Positions 27,564-37,825 of a DNA stretch of 64,000 nucleotides are shown here, in pieces. This DNA comes from Neptunitalea chrysea (GTDB lineage: Bacteria; Bacteroidota; Bacteroidia; Flavobacteriales; Flavobacteriaceae), in contig NZ_BRVP01000017.1 in assembly GCF_027924145.1 (NCBI RefSeq), positions 22,757 through 86,756 on the forward strand, in the 5' to 3' direction. The number at the start of each line of letters is the position of its first letter. Position 1 is the stretch's first letter. Under the pieces are notes generated by a model. It made no database searches, was not told the DNA's origin, and worked only from the letters and a program-made list of their open reading frames with translations. The position numbers and the translations under genes were made by a program.

Positions 27564-29174
27564 ATGCAGAAGAAATTAATAAAAGTACATCCGAATGATA
27601 ATGTAGCTGTAGCGTTAACAAACCTACAGGCGAATGAGGTAATTGAACTAGAAGGTACTCCTTATACCGTGGTAAGTAACACCAAGGCTAAACATAAAAT
27701 TGCCTTAGTAGATTTTACCAAAGGTAAAGATATTATAATGTATGGTGTATTAGTAGGTAAAGCAAGTGAGCTCATTGCCAAAGGAGATGTACTTACTACC
27801 GAGAATGTAAAACACCAAAGTGCTAAGGTAACCGGTAAAACCGACACATTTACATGGACACCTCCTTATAAAGAAAAATGGCAAGATGCCACCTTTATGG
27901 GGTATCACCGTGAAGACGGGCAAGTAGGTACTGCCAATGTATGGTTGTTTTTCCCATTGGTATTTTGTGAAAACCGAAACATTGAGGTTCTTAAAGAAAT
28001 ATTCGAGAAAGAATTGTTGCACCAAGATGTAAACAAACATAGAAGATTATTAAGATCGCTTATAAACGATTCGAGTACCGATACTATTGAAGAGGAAGAA
28101 AGTACCCGTGTTTTTGAAAATATAGACGTTAAATTTATTACCCATCAAGGAGGTTGTGGTGGTATTCGTCAAGACTCTGAAACATTAGCCAAATTATTGG
28201 CAGGTTATGTAAATAACCCTAACGTTGCCGGAGCCACCGTACTTAGTTTAGGTTGCCAAAATTTACAAATTCAGATTTTTAAAGATGCCCTTACTGCTAT
28301 TAATCCTAACAGTACCAAGCAGGTTCTTATTTATGAGCAACAGCAAATGGGTACGGTTGAAGAAATGTTGAATGTAATTATAGAAGACTCTTTTAAAGCC
28401 ATTAAAGTGGCTAACAATATAGAGCGTAAACCTACACCTATTTCCAAACTAAGAATAGGATTAGAATGTGGAGGATCAGATGGTTTTTCTGGCATCTCTG
28501 CCAACCCAACCTTAGGGCATGTATCAGACATTATGGCCTCTGTTAAAGGAACGGCTATACTTTCTGAGTTTCCGGAACTTTGTGGAGTAGAACAAGAATT
28601 GGTAAACCGTTGTGTAGATACCGAAAAAGCAGATAAATTTTTAAGCCTAATGAAGGCTTTTGAAGCATCGGTTGTTGCTGCAGGATCTGGATTTGATATG
28701 AATCCATCACCTGGTAATATTAAAGATGGTCTAATTACCGATGCTATGAAATCGGCCGGAGCCGCTAAAAAAGGCGGTACCTCACCAGTGCAAGATGTAT
28801 TAGATTATGGTGAATACGTAACCGAACTCGGACTTAACCTTTTGTGTACCCCGGGTAATGACGTAGAAAGCACAACTGCTATGGCAGGGTCTGGTGCAAA
28901 CATTATTCTGTTTACTACCGGATTAGGTACACCAACAGGAAATCCAATAACGCCAGTAATTAAGGTATCATCTAATTCGGAAATGGCTGCAAAAATGCCA
29001 GATATTATAGACTTTGACTCAGGTGCTGTAGTACGTGGTGAAAAATCTATTGAAGAAATGGGTGATGAACTTATGGAATTTATTATAAAAGTAGCTAGTG
29101 GAGAGGTGCTTACAAAAGCATCTAAATTAAATCAAAGCGACTTTATCCCATGGAAACGTGGCGTTTCCTTATAA
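27564..29174 (+). CDS. uxaA: Altronate dehydratase
   Basis: A 536-residue protein with an N-terminal SAF domain (about residues 1-95) and a C-terminal UxaA domain with HQGGCGGIRQDS, LECGGSDGFSGISANPTLGHVSD and GTPTGNPITPVIKVSSN. It dehydrates altronate to KDG, using iron or manganese in homologues. It is transcribed with uxaB and converges on lacI with an 18-nt gap. Confidence 0.95.
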   Translation: MQKKLIKVHPNDNVAVALTNLQANEVIELEGTPYTVVSNTKAKHKIALVDFTKGKDIIMYGVLVGKASELIAKGDVLTTENVKHQSAKVTGKTDTFTWTPPYKEKWQDATFMGYHREDGQVGTANVWLFFPLVFCENRNIEVLKEIFEKELLHQDVNKHRRLLRSLINDSSTDTIEEEESTRVFENIDVKFITHQGGCGGIRQDSETLAKLLAGYVNNPNVAGATVLSLGCQNLQIQIFKDALTAINPNSTKQVLIYEQQQMGTVEEMLNVIIEDSFKAIKVANNIERKPTPISKLRIGLECGGSDGFSGISANPTLGHVSDIMASVKGTAILSEFPELCGVEQELVNRCVDTEKADKFLSLMKAFEASVVAAGSGFDMNPSPGNIKDGLITDAMKSAGAAKKGGTSPVQDVLDYGEYVTELGLNLLCTPGNDVESTTAMAGSGANIILFTTGLGTPTGNPITPVIKVSSNSEMAAKMPDIIDFDSGAVVRGEKSIEEMGDELMEFIIKVASGEVLTKASKLNQSDFIPWKRGVSL

Positions 29175-29192
29175 AAGAAAAAGTATTTTCTA

Positions 29193-30233
29193 TTAAATAT
29201 TTGTTTGTTGTTTTGCTGTTAAACTTGAGGAGGACTTTCTCACGATTAATTCGGGGGAAAGTTCTACTTTTTTCATGATCTTCAAAGTAGGTTCTTTCAT
29301 TTGCTCTAAAAATACACGTGCCGCCATTTTACCCATTTCTACAGGAGACTGATCTACCGTAGTAATAGACAACTCCATAAATTGTGTAAAAGGCTCATTA
29401 CTAAAACCAACAACCGCAAACTCATTTGGCACTTTAACACCTAATTTAGTAAGCTCCTGAATTGCTCCCAGTGCAGCAAAATCACTAGCAGAAAAAATGG
29501 CATCGGGTGCATTTTTAAGTTTCATTAATTTCTTAATGGCTTTTTCACCCGCATCAATATCACTCTTAGTCTTAATTATATATTCTTCCTTAAAAGGAAT
29601 TCCGTGATCATTTAAAGCTTCCTTATATCCTTCAAAACGATATTTATAAATATCTAATGCTAAATCAACAGTTGCATGGGCTATACGAGTACATCCCATA
29701 TCTATTAAATGTTTGGTAGCTATATATCCTCCCTGAAAATCGTCAATAGTTACCGTACTAACACCATCTATTTCTTTAATCCGATCAAAAAACACCAACG
29801 GTGTATTACTTTTTAAAACCTTTTTAAAGTGACGCAGTTGTTGCGTGGTTTTAGAAACCGACATTAAAATACCATCCACTTGTGCATTAAGTAAGTTCTG
29901 AACGGTTTCTTCTTCTTTTTTGGTGTCTTCATGGGTCTGACAAATAATTACATGATACCCTTTTGGGTATAACTCTTCTTCGATACCTCTAATAATAGAA
30001 GAAAAGAAATTTCTATTTATAAAAGGTACCACTACCCCAACATTATTACTTTTACCACTCTTAAGTGCCAGCGCAAATCTGTTTTGCTCGTAGTTCATTT
30101 TTTTGGCCGTCTCAATAACTAGCGTACGTGTAGCTTCACTAATTTTAGGATTATTGTTCAAAGCTCTTGAAACTGTTGCAGCAGTAATATTTAAAGCCTT
30201 GGCAATATCATAAATGGTAACTTTCTCTTTCAT
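29193..30233 (-). CDS. LacI-family transcriptional regulator of the pectin locus
   Basis: The ATG at 30233 gives MKEKVTIYDIAKALNITAAT, a standard LacI helix-turn-helix start (VSRALNNNPKISEATRTLV follows); the frame to 30296 adds 21 unlikely residues. The remaining 300 residues are a periplasmic-binding-type sensor domain (FFDRIKEIDGVSTVTIDDFQGG, GFSNEPFTQFMELSITTVDQ). It probably binds the TGTAATCGATTACA operators found in this locus and is released by a uronate such as KDG or KDPG (inference). The operator upstream of its own start suggests autoregulation. Confidence 0.93.
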   Translation of the reverse strand: MKEKVTIYDIAKALNITAATVSRALNNNPKISEATRTLVIETAKKMNYEQNRFALALKSGKSNNVGVVVPFINRNFFSSIIRGIEEELYPKGYHVIICQTHEDTKKEEETVQNLLNAQVDGILMSVSKTTQQLRHFKKVLKSNTPLVFFDRIKEIDGVSTVTIDDFQGGYIATKHLIDMGCTRIAHATVDLALDIYKYRFEGYKEALNDHGIPFKEEYIIKTKSDIDAGEKAIKKLMKLKNAPDAIFSASDFAALGAIQELTKLGVKVPNEFAVVGFSNEPFTQFMELSITTVDQSPVEMGKMAARVFLEQMKEPTLKIMKKVELSPELIVRKSSSSLTAKQQTNI

Positions 30234-30278
30234 TGAAGATTTTTTTAAAGGCGAATATAGATAAGTTTTACATATTAA

Positions 30279-30297
30279 TTGTGTAATCGATAACATT
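30279..30297. promoter_or_regulatory. LacI-type operator upstream of the regulator
   Basis: TTGTGTAATCGATAACATT: the core TGTAATCGATAACA (30282-30295) has one mismatch to palindromic symmetry and matches the kduI operator half-site exactly on one side. It lies about 50 nt before the lacI start on the minus strand. Confidence 0.65.
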
Positions 30298-30423
30298 TAG
30301 ATGCATCTACACTACTAAAACGTTGTAATATACCATTTATTTCTCAATAAAAACATGTGCTTTATTAATATAGTACAAATATGATTTATATTTTATCTAT
30401 TAGTTATTTTTTCAATGTAAAAA

Positions 30424-30454
30424 TTTGATTTTTCATATTATTTACTTAGATTCG
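30424..30454 (+). promoter_or_regulatory. Promoter of the GH28-susCD operon
   Basis: TTTG at 30424-30427 and TAGATTCG at 30447-30454 are separated by 19 nt, matching the Bacteroidota -33/-7 arrangement with one base off in TAnnTTTG. The operator starts right behind the -7 element. Confidence 0.6.
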
Positions 30455-30468
30455 TGCAATCGATTACA
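30455..30468. promoter_or_regulatory. LacI-type operator before the GH28-susCD operon
   Basis: TGCAATCGATTACA differs from the perfect kduI core TGTAATCGATTACA at one position. It covers the expected transcription start of the operon. Confidence 0.65.
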
Positions 30469-30497
30469 TGAAAGTTGATATTCAATACATAATAACA

Positions 30498-31937
30498 ATG
30501 TACAAACACCATACAACTCGAATATTTAAAAAGGCATTTTTACTGCCATTGCTTCTTTTTGCGAGTATAAGTTGCGACGTTCAATCTGCCAAAAAAGCGG
30601 ATGCTCAACCCGATATTTGGGCTAAAGCAGAACAAATAATAGAAAATGTAAAAACTCCTGTATTTAAAGATACCCTATTTAATGTTACCAAATTTGGTGC
30701 TATAGCAGATGGTATAACCAAAAACACGGAAGCCTTTAACAAAGCTATTACAGCTTGCTCTGCAAGTGGCGGTGGAACTGTTTTAGTTCCTGAAGGTGTT
30801 TATGTAACAGGCCCTATACATTTACAAAGTAATGTAAACTTATATATCTCTAAGGGAGCTGAAGTTCTATTCTCTAAAGATACCTTAGATTATTTACCTA
30901 TGGTGCACACTTCTTATGAAGGCGTTGAGCTTATGAACTACTCCCCTCTTATTTATGCTAAAGGAGCAAAAAATATAGGAGTTACTGGGGAAGGTACTTT
31001 AAACGGGCAAGCAGACACTACTAATTGGTGGCCTTGGTGCGGAGCCAACCGCTACGGACATTTAGAAGGTATGCCCGATCAAAAAGATGAGCACAATTTA
31101 CCTACGTTACGTATTATGAACGAAGACAATACACCTATTTCGGAAAGGAAATTTGGTCCCGGACATCAGCTAAGACCCCTATTTTTTGAAACTCTTGAGT
31201 GCGAAAACGTTATCGTTAAAGGGGTAACATTTACCAATGCTCCTTTCTGGGTTATTCATCCATTAAAGTCTAATAACATTATAGTAGATGGTGTTACAGT
31301 AAACAGTCATGGCCCTAATAATGATGGTTGCGACCCTGAATATTGTAAAAACGTAGTTATTCAAAACTGTATTTTTAATACTGGTGATGATTGCATTGCC
31401 ATTAAATCGGGTAGAAACAACGACGGCCGTAGAGTAAACATTCCGAGTGAAAACATCGTAGTACAAAATTGTACTATGAAAGATGGCCATGGTGGTGTAG
31501 TAATAGGTAGTGAAATATCAGCCGGAGTTCGAAACGTATTCGTTAGAAAATGCACCATGGACAGCCCCGAACTTGAACGTGCTATACGCATTAAAACCAA
31601 CACTTTACGTGGTGGTTTTGTTGAGAACGTGTACGTAAAAGATCTTACAGTTGGTCAAGTAAAAGAAGCCGTACTAAAAGTAAATACCTATTATGGGATT
31701 TACGCTAATCAGAGTGGCGAATATATCCCAACTATCAAAAACATTAATCTGGAGAATGTCACCGTTAAAAATGGTGGTAAATACGGCTTACTCATCAAAG
31801 GTCGTGAACAAGCTCCTGTGACCAATATTACATTAAAAAATGTAACCATAGACAACGCAGAGAACGCTAGTTCTATAGAAAACGCAGATTCCATCACCTA
31901 TATAAATACATACATTAATAAAACGCTTATGAAATAG
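30498..31937 (+). CDS. Polygalacturonase lipoprotein (GH28)
   Basis: The ATG at 30498 gives MYKHHTTRIFKKAFLLPLLL, a lipoprotein signal with lipobox SISC; the ATG at 30468 overlaps the operator and leaves almost no leader. The GH28 catalytic signatures are all present: NNDGCDPEY, TGDDCIAIKSGR, GHGGVVIGSE and RAIRIKTNTLRGG. It is a right-handed beta-helix enzyme that hydrolyses homogalacturonan or oligogalacturonides, anchored in the outer membrane or periplasm. It leads the operon with susC and susD, 48 nt before susC. Confidence 0.93.
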   Translation: MYKHHTTRIFKKAFLLPLLLFASISCDVQSAKKADAQPDIWAKAEQIIENVKTPVFKDTLFNVTKFGAIADGITKNTEAFNKAITACSASGGGTVLVPEGVYVTGPIHLQSNVNLYISKGAEVLFSKDTLDYLPMVHTSYEGVELMNYSPLIYAKGAKNIGVTGEGTLNGQADTTNWWPWCGANRYGHLEGMPDQKDEHNLPTLRIMNEDNTPISERKFGPGHQLRPLFFETLECENVIVKGVTFTNAPFWVIHPLKSNNIIVDGVTVNSHGPNNDGCDPEYCKNVVIQNCIFNTGDDCIAIKSGRNNDGRRVNIPSENIVVQNCTMKDGHGGVVIGSEISAGVRNVFVRKCTMDSPELERAIRIKTNTLRGGFVENVYVKDLTVGQVKEAVLKVNTYYGIYANQSGEYIPTIKNINLENVTVKNGGKYGLLIKGREQAPVTNITLKNVTIDNAENASSIENADSITYINTYINKTLMK

Positions 31938-31985
31938 AAAAAATCTTTAAAAAAAATACTAATCCAAATATAAATTTTTTACATC

Positions 31986-34900
31986 ATGAGATTTAATACA
32001 TTCAAACTAGTAACAACACGGCGGTTACTGCCTATCATCAGTATGTTTTTATTACTGATGTCAGGTACTTTGTATGCGCAAACTTCGCGCACCATTACCG
32101 GTACCATTTTGGAGGAAGGTACCAACATTCCGCTACCTGGAGTTAACGTTATAGAAAAAGGTACTAGTAATGGTACATCTACCGACTTCGATGGTAATTT
32201 CTCTATTACGGTTAGCTCGGCTGACGCCATCATAGAAATCAGCTACATAGGGTTCACTCCTCAGGAGATAAGTACAAAAGGCAAAACTACTATTGATGTA
32301 GTTCTTGTTCCTGACACACAAGCCTTAGATGAAGTAGTGGTTGTAGGGTATGGTACCCAGAAAAAATCGGACTTAACAGGGGCTATTGGTTCTCTAGACG
32401 CTGAAGCGCTTACCGAACGTAAAATGACCAACCCTTTAGAATCATTACAAGGAAATGTTCCAGGGGTTCAAATTTCCAATTCAACAGGTAGAATTGGAGA
32501 TGGATTTAACATTACCATCCGTGGAGCAAGTTCATTAACAGGTTCAAGTACTCCTTTATTCGTTGTAGACGGGGTTCCTACCGATAATATTGACTTTTTA
32601 AACCCTCAGGACATTCAACAAATGGATATTTTAAAAGATGCTTCTTCTACAGCTATTTATGGTTCTAGAGGTGCTAATGGGGTAATTATTGTAACTACTA
32701 AAAACGGTACACAAGCCAAAGGTGGTTTATCTGTTAGCTTAGATACCTATATTGGTTTTAAAGAAGTAGCCAGACTGCCCGATATGATGGACGCGCAAAC
32801 CTGGTGGAGATATCACCAATCTGCTTACTTAGCTACTGCTGCAGATGACCCTGCAACGGGAGAAGTTTCTGCCGCAACTCTTTATGCTTCAGTAATTGGT
32901 AGTAATAACTCTGAATTAGAAAGAAGAGCAAACGACAACGAATGGTATGATTGGTACGATATCATGCTAAAATCTGGTTTTCAAAGTAACAACTTTGTTA
33001 ATATTAATGGTAGAGCCGATAATGGTTTAGGGTATAATATAGGTATGGGATACCAAACAGAAACCGGTAACATTGAAAACGAGTCGTTAGACAAATACAC
33101 CTTTAACTTAGGACTTGATCATAAAATAAACGACAAACTTACCGTAGGTGGTAGTGTTAAAATAGCACTTACCGAACAACAAGACGGTAGTGACCAGGCA
33201 ATGCGTGATGCCTTTAGATTAAACCCATTCTTAAGTCCGTATGACGTAGACGGTACAACATTATATGAACTACCAGGTAAACTAAAGGATGAAAATGGTG
33301 ACTGGTTAATTAACAAAACAAGTACCTATAACCCTGTTTTAACAGTTAAAAATACATCTGACCTTAAAAAACGTTGGAAAGGTATAGGGAATGCATTTAT
33401 TCAGTACAAACCTATTGAATGGTTAACCTTAAAATCTAATTTCTCTACTTCTTTCTTAAACTACAGAAGAGGTCAGTATTGGGGGTTAAAATCTGAAAAG
33501 GGAGCAAGTTTAGGAGATGCTTCTGGTGCTATTACCAAAAGCGAAAACTTTAACTACACTTGGGATAATCAGGTAAATGTTGATTATACTTTTAACGAAA
33601 AACACCGATTTAACTTTTTAGCACTACAAAGTGTATACATGGATAAAACGGAAAGTACATACCAATATGCTTATGGTTTCCCTTTTGATACTGGGTTTTA
33701 TAATACCGGATCAGGAGATCAGAGCTCTTATATCATCAATTCAGGATATTCAAAACAACAACTTAGCTCTTATGCTTTACGTCTAAACTATACCCTTGAT
33801 GATAAATACTTGTTTACAGTATCTACCAGATGGGATGGTTCTTCATTATTCCCTGAAGAGTATCGTTGGGATTCATTCCCTTCTGCTGCCGTAGGGTGGA
33901 GAGTTAGTCAGGAAGATTTCTTAAGTGGAAATAAGGTTATTTCTAACTTAAAACTAAGAGCTAGTTACGGATATACTGGTAACAATGTAATAGACCCGTA
34001 CTCTACTGTAAATGTATTAGACGGTCAAACGTACTATGACTTTGGTGGTAATGCCGCTAACGGATGGATTCCATTAGGATTGGCAAATACTTTATTGAAA
34101 TGGGAAAAAACTCGTGAATTCAACTTTGGTATTGACTATGGTCTATATAAAGGTAGAATCTCAGGATCTGTAGAAATTTATGACAGACTATCTGAAGATT
34201 TATTAATGAATCAAGATTTACCTAGCGAATCTGGTTGGCCAAATGTTGCCGCAAACGTTGGTAAAGTAAGTAACAAGGGGGTTGAAGCAACCTTAAACAC
34301 AACCATTATTAATAAGGAAAAATTACGTTGGGATGCAAGCTTTACATTTACCAAAAACACCAATAAAATTAAAGAATTATACGGGCAAACCGAAGATGAT
34401 GATATAGGAAATAACCTATTTATTGGTAACTCTACTAATTCTTACTATAACTTCTTATACGATGGTGTTTGGCAAGCGGACGAAGTAGATGAGGCAGCTT
34501 CTTATAACCAAACAGAAGGACAGGCAAAAGTGAAAGATGTTAATGGTGATGGTCAAATTACTTCTGATGATCGTATTATATTAGGTAATTCAGATCCTAA
34601 ATGGTCTGGTAGTTTCTTTACTAAAGTAACTTTCGGACAGTTCGATCTATCGGCTTCTATTATTACCAATCAAGGAGTTCTTGTTTATAGTAGTTTCCAC
34701 TCAAATTTTGCTAACGTACGTGATCGTGGTAGACAAAAACTAGACTTAAACTGGTATGTACCTGCAAATGATGCTGGCTTAGAGGCTCAATATACAAATG
34801 ATAATCCACAACCAAGAAATGAAGGTACTTATTGGATCAATAATAATATTGGGTACTATAGAGATGCATCTTTCGTAAAAGTTAAAAACATTTCATTAGG

Positions 34901-35090
34901 ATACACATTACCAAGTAAAACCCTTGAGAAAATAGGCAATATTAAATACCTGCGCCTTTACGCAAACGTTTTAAATCCGTTTGTGTTTACAGAATACGAC
35001 GGGTACGACCCAGAATGGGCTGCTGCAAGTTTAGGAGTTGGTCGTCCGAGTTATGTTACGTACCAATTTGGGCTTAGTTTAAAATTTTAA
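31986..35090 (+). CDS. SusC-family TonB-dependent transporter, pectin locus
   Basis: 1034 residues. A signal peptide ending near LYAQTS is followed by a CarboxypepD_reg-like domain (STDFDGNFSITV), then the SusC box EVVVVGYGTQKKSDLTGAI and plug motifs (IRGASSLTGSSTPLFVVDGV, DASSTAIYGSRGANGVIIVTT). The barrel ends VTYQFGLSLKF. With the SusD-like partner 12 nt later it imports glycan oligomers, here inferred to be oligogalacturonides. Confidence 0.96.
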   Translation: MRFNTFKLVTTRRLLPIISMFLLLMSGTLYAQTSRTITGTILEEGTNIPLPGVNVIEKGTSNGTSTDFDGNFSITVSSADAIIEISYIGFTPQEISTKGKTTIDVVLVPDTQALDEVVVVGYGTQKKSDLTGAIGSLDAEALTERKMTNPLESLQGNVPGVQISNSTGRIGDGFNITIRGASSLTGSSTPLFVVDGVPTDNIDFLNPQDIQQMDILKDASSTAIYGSRGANGVIIVTTKNGTQAKGGLSVSLDTYIGFKEVARLPDMMDAQTWWRYHQSAYLATAADDPATGEVSAATLYASVIGSNNSELERRANDNEWYDWYDIMLKSGFQSNNFVNINGRADNGLGYNIGMGYQTETGNIENESLDKYTFNLGLDHKINDKLTVGGSVKIALTEQQDGSDQAMRDAFRLNPFLSPYDVDGTTLYELPGKLKDENGDWLINKTSTYNPVLTVKNTSDLKKRWKGIGNAFIQYKPIEWLTLKSNFSTSFLNYRRGQYWGLKSEKGASLGDASGAITKSENFNYTWDNQVNVDYTFNEKHRFNFLALQSVYMDKTESTYQYAYGFPFDTGFYNTGSGDQSSYIINSGYSKQQLSSYALRLNYTLDDKYLFTVSTRWDGSSLFPEEYRWDSFPSAAVGWRVSQEDFLSGNKVISNLKLRASYGYTGNNVIDPYSTVNVLDGQTYYDFGGNAANGWIPLGLANTLLKWEKTREFNFGIDYGLYKGRISGSVEIYDRLSEDLLMNQDLPSESGWPNVAANVGKVSNKGVEATLNTTIINKEKLRWDASFTFTKNTNKIKELYGQTEDDDIGNNLFIGNSTNSYYNFLYDGVWQADEVDEAASYNQTEGQAKVKDVNGDGQITSDDRIILGNSDPKWSGSFFTKVTFGQFDLSASIITNQGVLVYSSFHSNFANVRDRGRQKLDLNWYVPANDAGLEAQYTNDNPQPRNEGTYWINNNIGYYRDASFVKVKNISLGYTLPSKTLEKIGNIKYLRLYANVLNPFVFTEYDGYDPEWAAASLGVGRPSYVTYQFGLSLKF

Positions 35091-35102
35091 CCTGAAAACA
35101 AC

Positions 35103-36728
35103 ATGAAAAAAATATATATAGCCATATTATCCCTAAGTCTTGCATTTACATCATGCAAGGACTTCCTAGAAGAAGAGAACCTATCTAATACTACCGCTGA
35201 AGAGTTTTATGTGACGGCTGTTGGTTTCGAAAATTTGGTAAATTCTAACTACTCACAGCTAAGAGATATTTACGGTAATGAGCCATGGTTATTCTGTGCA
35301 GGTACCGATATGTATGCTGAAGGTAGAAATGCTGAACCGCCTGGATTAAGTCGGTACACACAATTAAACTCATCATCCGATGGTGTGGCGCTGTTATATG
35401 ATGAATGTTACGAAGCAATTCAGATAGCCAACATGACCATGTATTACGGCGATATTACCGAACAAACGGATGCGTTAACCGCTCAATTAGGTGAAGTTAA
35501 ATACTTACGTGCCAATGCTTTCTTTTTATTAGTACAAACCTATGGAGGCGTTAGTTTAGTAACCGACTATATTAAGGAACCCGTTTTAGAATTTTCAAGA
35601 AATTCGGAAGAAGAAGCATATTCCTTTATTATTTCTGAACTAGAAAGTGCGTTATCTATGGTGAATGATGGTGCTTATGACGGACATGTTACTAAAAGAG
35701 CAGTAGAACATTTACTTGCTAAAGTATACCTTACAAGAGGATACGAAAGTTTTGGTAGTAGCGCTGACTTTTCTGCTGCTGCAACCCATGCAGATGCCGC
35801 TATTGATGGAGAAGGTTTAACCATAGCATTCAATGATTTATGGTTACCAGATAACGACATGAACACGGAAACATTATTTTCTGTACAATATGATGATTCA
35901 TCTGTAACCGTTAATCCATCAAGTTATGGAAACCAACAGGCCTACTTTTTTGGATCGTATTTAGGTGGTGCTGAAGTTGCTGGAGATGCCCCTTATCGTT
36001 CGTATACATTATGCCCAACGCAATATGCAATTGATTTATTTGAACAGAGTGATGAACGTTGGGAAGGTACTTTTATGACTACTATTTATGATAGATATTT
36101 TGATTACTACGATGAAGATGATCATTCAGGGTTATCAGTATTTCATTACTATGAACCAAAATGGTACGCTAATGACGCTACCTATAAAGCAGATTACTTA
36201 GCAGCTCATCCAGAGGTATTAGAAACTAATTATCATGAATATGGCACGTATAACGCATCGGTAAATCCAAGTAATGACTACGAAACCATCACAGTAAAAA
36301 AATTCGATTCACCGGATGTACCATTTAGTGCTAGTTCTAGCGTACGCGATATTGTACTAGCTAGATTAGGAGAATCCTATCTAATAGCTGCAGAAGCTTA
36401 TTTAAAAGCAGGGGATGCTACTACCGGATTAGACAGATTAAATGTAGTACGCGAACGTGCAGGAGTAGCCGACGCAACCCTAGCAGAATTTGATATTGAT
36501 TACATTTTAGATGAAAGAGGTAGAGAACTTTTAGGAGAATACCACCGTTGGTTTGACCTTAAAAGAACAGGTACCTTAGTAGATAGAGCTTCTATGTATC
36601 ATTACCTGATAGAAACAAGCAACTTTGCAGGAGCTAACGGAGAACAAAAAATATTACGTCCGATACCTCAAACTGCACTTGATTTAAACCAAAATCAAGA
36701 CTTTGAACAGAATCCAGCTTACGAGTAA
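35103..36728 (+). CDS. SusD-family surface glycan-binding lipoprotein
   Basis: 541 residues with lipobox FTSC at the signal end (MKKIYIAILSLSLAFTSCKD). The SusD RagB-type N-terminal helices include LRANAFFLLVQTYGGVSLVTD, and the C-terminal family block is LDERGRELLGEYHRWFDLKR with LRPIPQTALDLNQNQDFEQNP at the end. It caps the SusC barrel and captures the glycan. A strong terminator follows. Confidence 0.95.
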   Translation: MKKIYIAILSLSLAFTSCKDFLEEENLSNTTAEEFYVTAVGFENLVNSNYSQLRDIYGNEPWLFCAGTDMYAEGRNAEPPGLSRYTQLNSSSDGVALLYDECYEAIQIANMTMYYGDITEQTDALTAQLGEVKYLRANAFFLLVQTYGGVSLVTDYIKEPVLEFSRNSEEEAYSFIISELESALSMVNDGAYDGHVTKRAVEHLLAKVYLTRGYESFGSSADFSAAATHADAAIDGEGLTIAFNDLWLPDNDMNTETLFSVQYDDSSVTVNPSSYGNQQAYFFGSYLGGAEVAGDAPYRSYTLCPTQYAIDLFEQSDERWEGTFMTTIYDRYFDYYDEDDHSGLSVFHYYEPKWYANDATYKADYLAAHPEVLETNYHEYGTYNASVNPSNDYETITVKKFDSPDVPFSASSSVRDIVLARLGESYLIAAEAYLKAGDATTGLDRLNVVRERAGVADATLAEFDIDYILDERGRELLGEYHRWFDLKRTGTLVDRASMYHYLIETSNFAGANGEQKILRPIPQTALDLNQNQDFEQNPAYE

Positions 36729-36759
36729 GTTTTCATATTTAATTTGAGTTAAACACTAC

Positions 36760-36795
36760 AAAAGGAAGCCTGTATGGTACAGGCTTCCTTTTAAT
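36760..36795 (+). terminator. Terminator after susD
   Basis: AAAAGGAAGCCTGTA and its exact complement form a 15-bp stem with loop TGG, and the right arm ends in TTTT. It separates the susCD operon from the enzyme operon. Confidence 0.88.
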
Positions 36796-36819
36796 TAAAA
36801 CAACAAGCACAGCTAAATC

Positions 36820-37821
36820 ATGAAAAAAATTGTCCTTACAGTACTTAGTATTTCTGCAGCATTAATGTCGTGTAAGAACGAACCTAAAAAAGACGCTACT
36901 ACTGAAACAAAAGAGACCACACCAACAACACAAAAAACATACGCCGAACTATCTATTAGAGCCAACGAAAACTGGGAACCTAAAAAATACGGCGGTGGCG
37001 CTTTTAAAAATGTAGACAGCTTACAGTTACCTGAAGGACACTCTGACCATGCATATTACATTAGATATGAAGGTCCGGGATGGGAAAATAGTAATGTTGG
37101 TTACAGACTCTACCTTGATTGGAGAAATGCCATTGATATTTTTGGAAAGAAGGTAGATACAATGTCGTTAGCCTATGTTGGGCAAAATGACTATGAACGT
37201 TACCACCATGAAGCACCATGGGGACAAGATATATTAAAAGCCGGTAAATCATTAGGTATTGGCGGCTTTGGCAGATTTGTAAATGATAGCGTAATACATT
37301 TTAGAACCGTAGATAAAACGGTTTGTTATGTTAATAATACAGATGAAAAATCCAATGTAAAGCTATCATATACAGGTTGGCATGCAGGTGATGTAACTAC
37401 CAATTTAGATGCTGTACTTTCTATTTTTCCAGAAGATCGTTTTACCCGTGCCGATATGAACTTCTCTACACCCATAGAAGGCTTTTGTACAGGAATTGTA
37501 AAGTTTAACGATATAACCTTTCAACAAAAAACAAGTGAAAGTGGTGAATGGGCCTACATAGCTACCTATGGTACGCAAACATTAGTAAATGAAACCGATA
37601 AATTAGGTATGGCTATTTTTTATAACACTTCTGAAGTAACCACCGTTACAGATGGCCCCTACGATCATCTAGTAGTTTTTAAACCAGCCAAAAAGGTTAC
37701 CTACTACTTTTTAGCTGCTTGGCAACAAGAACCAAATGGTATTACCAGTCAAGAAGCCTTTTACAACTATTTAAATAACAAACTTGAAACTCTAGAAACT
37801 ACCGGAGCTTTAAATAAATAA
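36820..37821 (+). CDS. DUF4861-family lipoprotein
   Basis: 333 residues with lipobox ALMSC and a low-complexity Lys/Thr spacer (about residues 21-45). The domain runs from YAELSIRANENWEPKKYGGG, with YYIRYEGPGWENSNVGYRLYLDWRN and HHEAPWGQDILKAGKSLGIGG, features I recognise as DUF4861. These proteins are frequent in pectin and other acidic-glycan loci, where a uronate- or rhamnogalacturonan-related role is suspected but not proven. It starts a long operon of seven further genes, closed by small gaps. Confidence 0.8.
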   Translation: MKKIVLTVLSISAALMSCKNEPKKDATTETKETTPTTQKTYAELSIRANENWEPKKYGGGAFKNVDSLQLPEGHSDHAYYIRYEGPGWENSNVGYRLYLDWRNAIDIFGKKVDTMSLAYVGQNDYERYHHEAPWGQDILKAGKSLGIGGFGRFVNDSVIHFRTVDKTVCYVNNTDEKSNVKLSYTGWHAGDVTTNLDAVLSIFPEDRFTRADMNFSTPIEGFCTGIVKFNDITFQQKTSESGEWAYIATYGTQTLVNETDKLGMAIFYNTSEVTTVTDGPYDHLVVFKPAKKVTYYFLAAWQQEPNGITSQEAFYNYLNNKLETLETTGALNK

Positions 37822-37825
37822 TATT

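Noticed and set aside
30468..30497. ATG at 30468 as the start of the first GH28 gene
   Set aside because: It overlaps the operator and would leave a leader of only a few nt; the ATG at 30498 gives a normal signal peptide.
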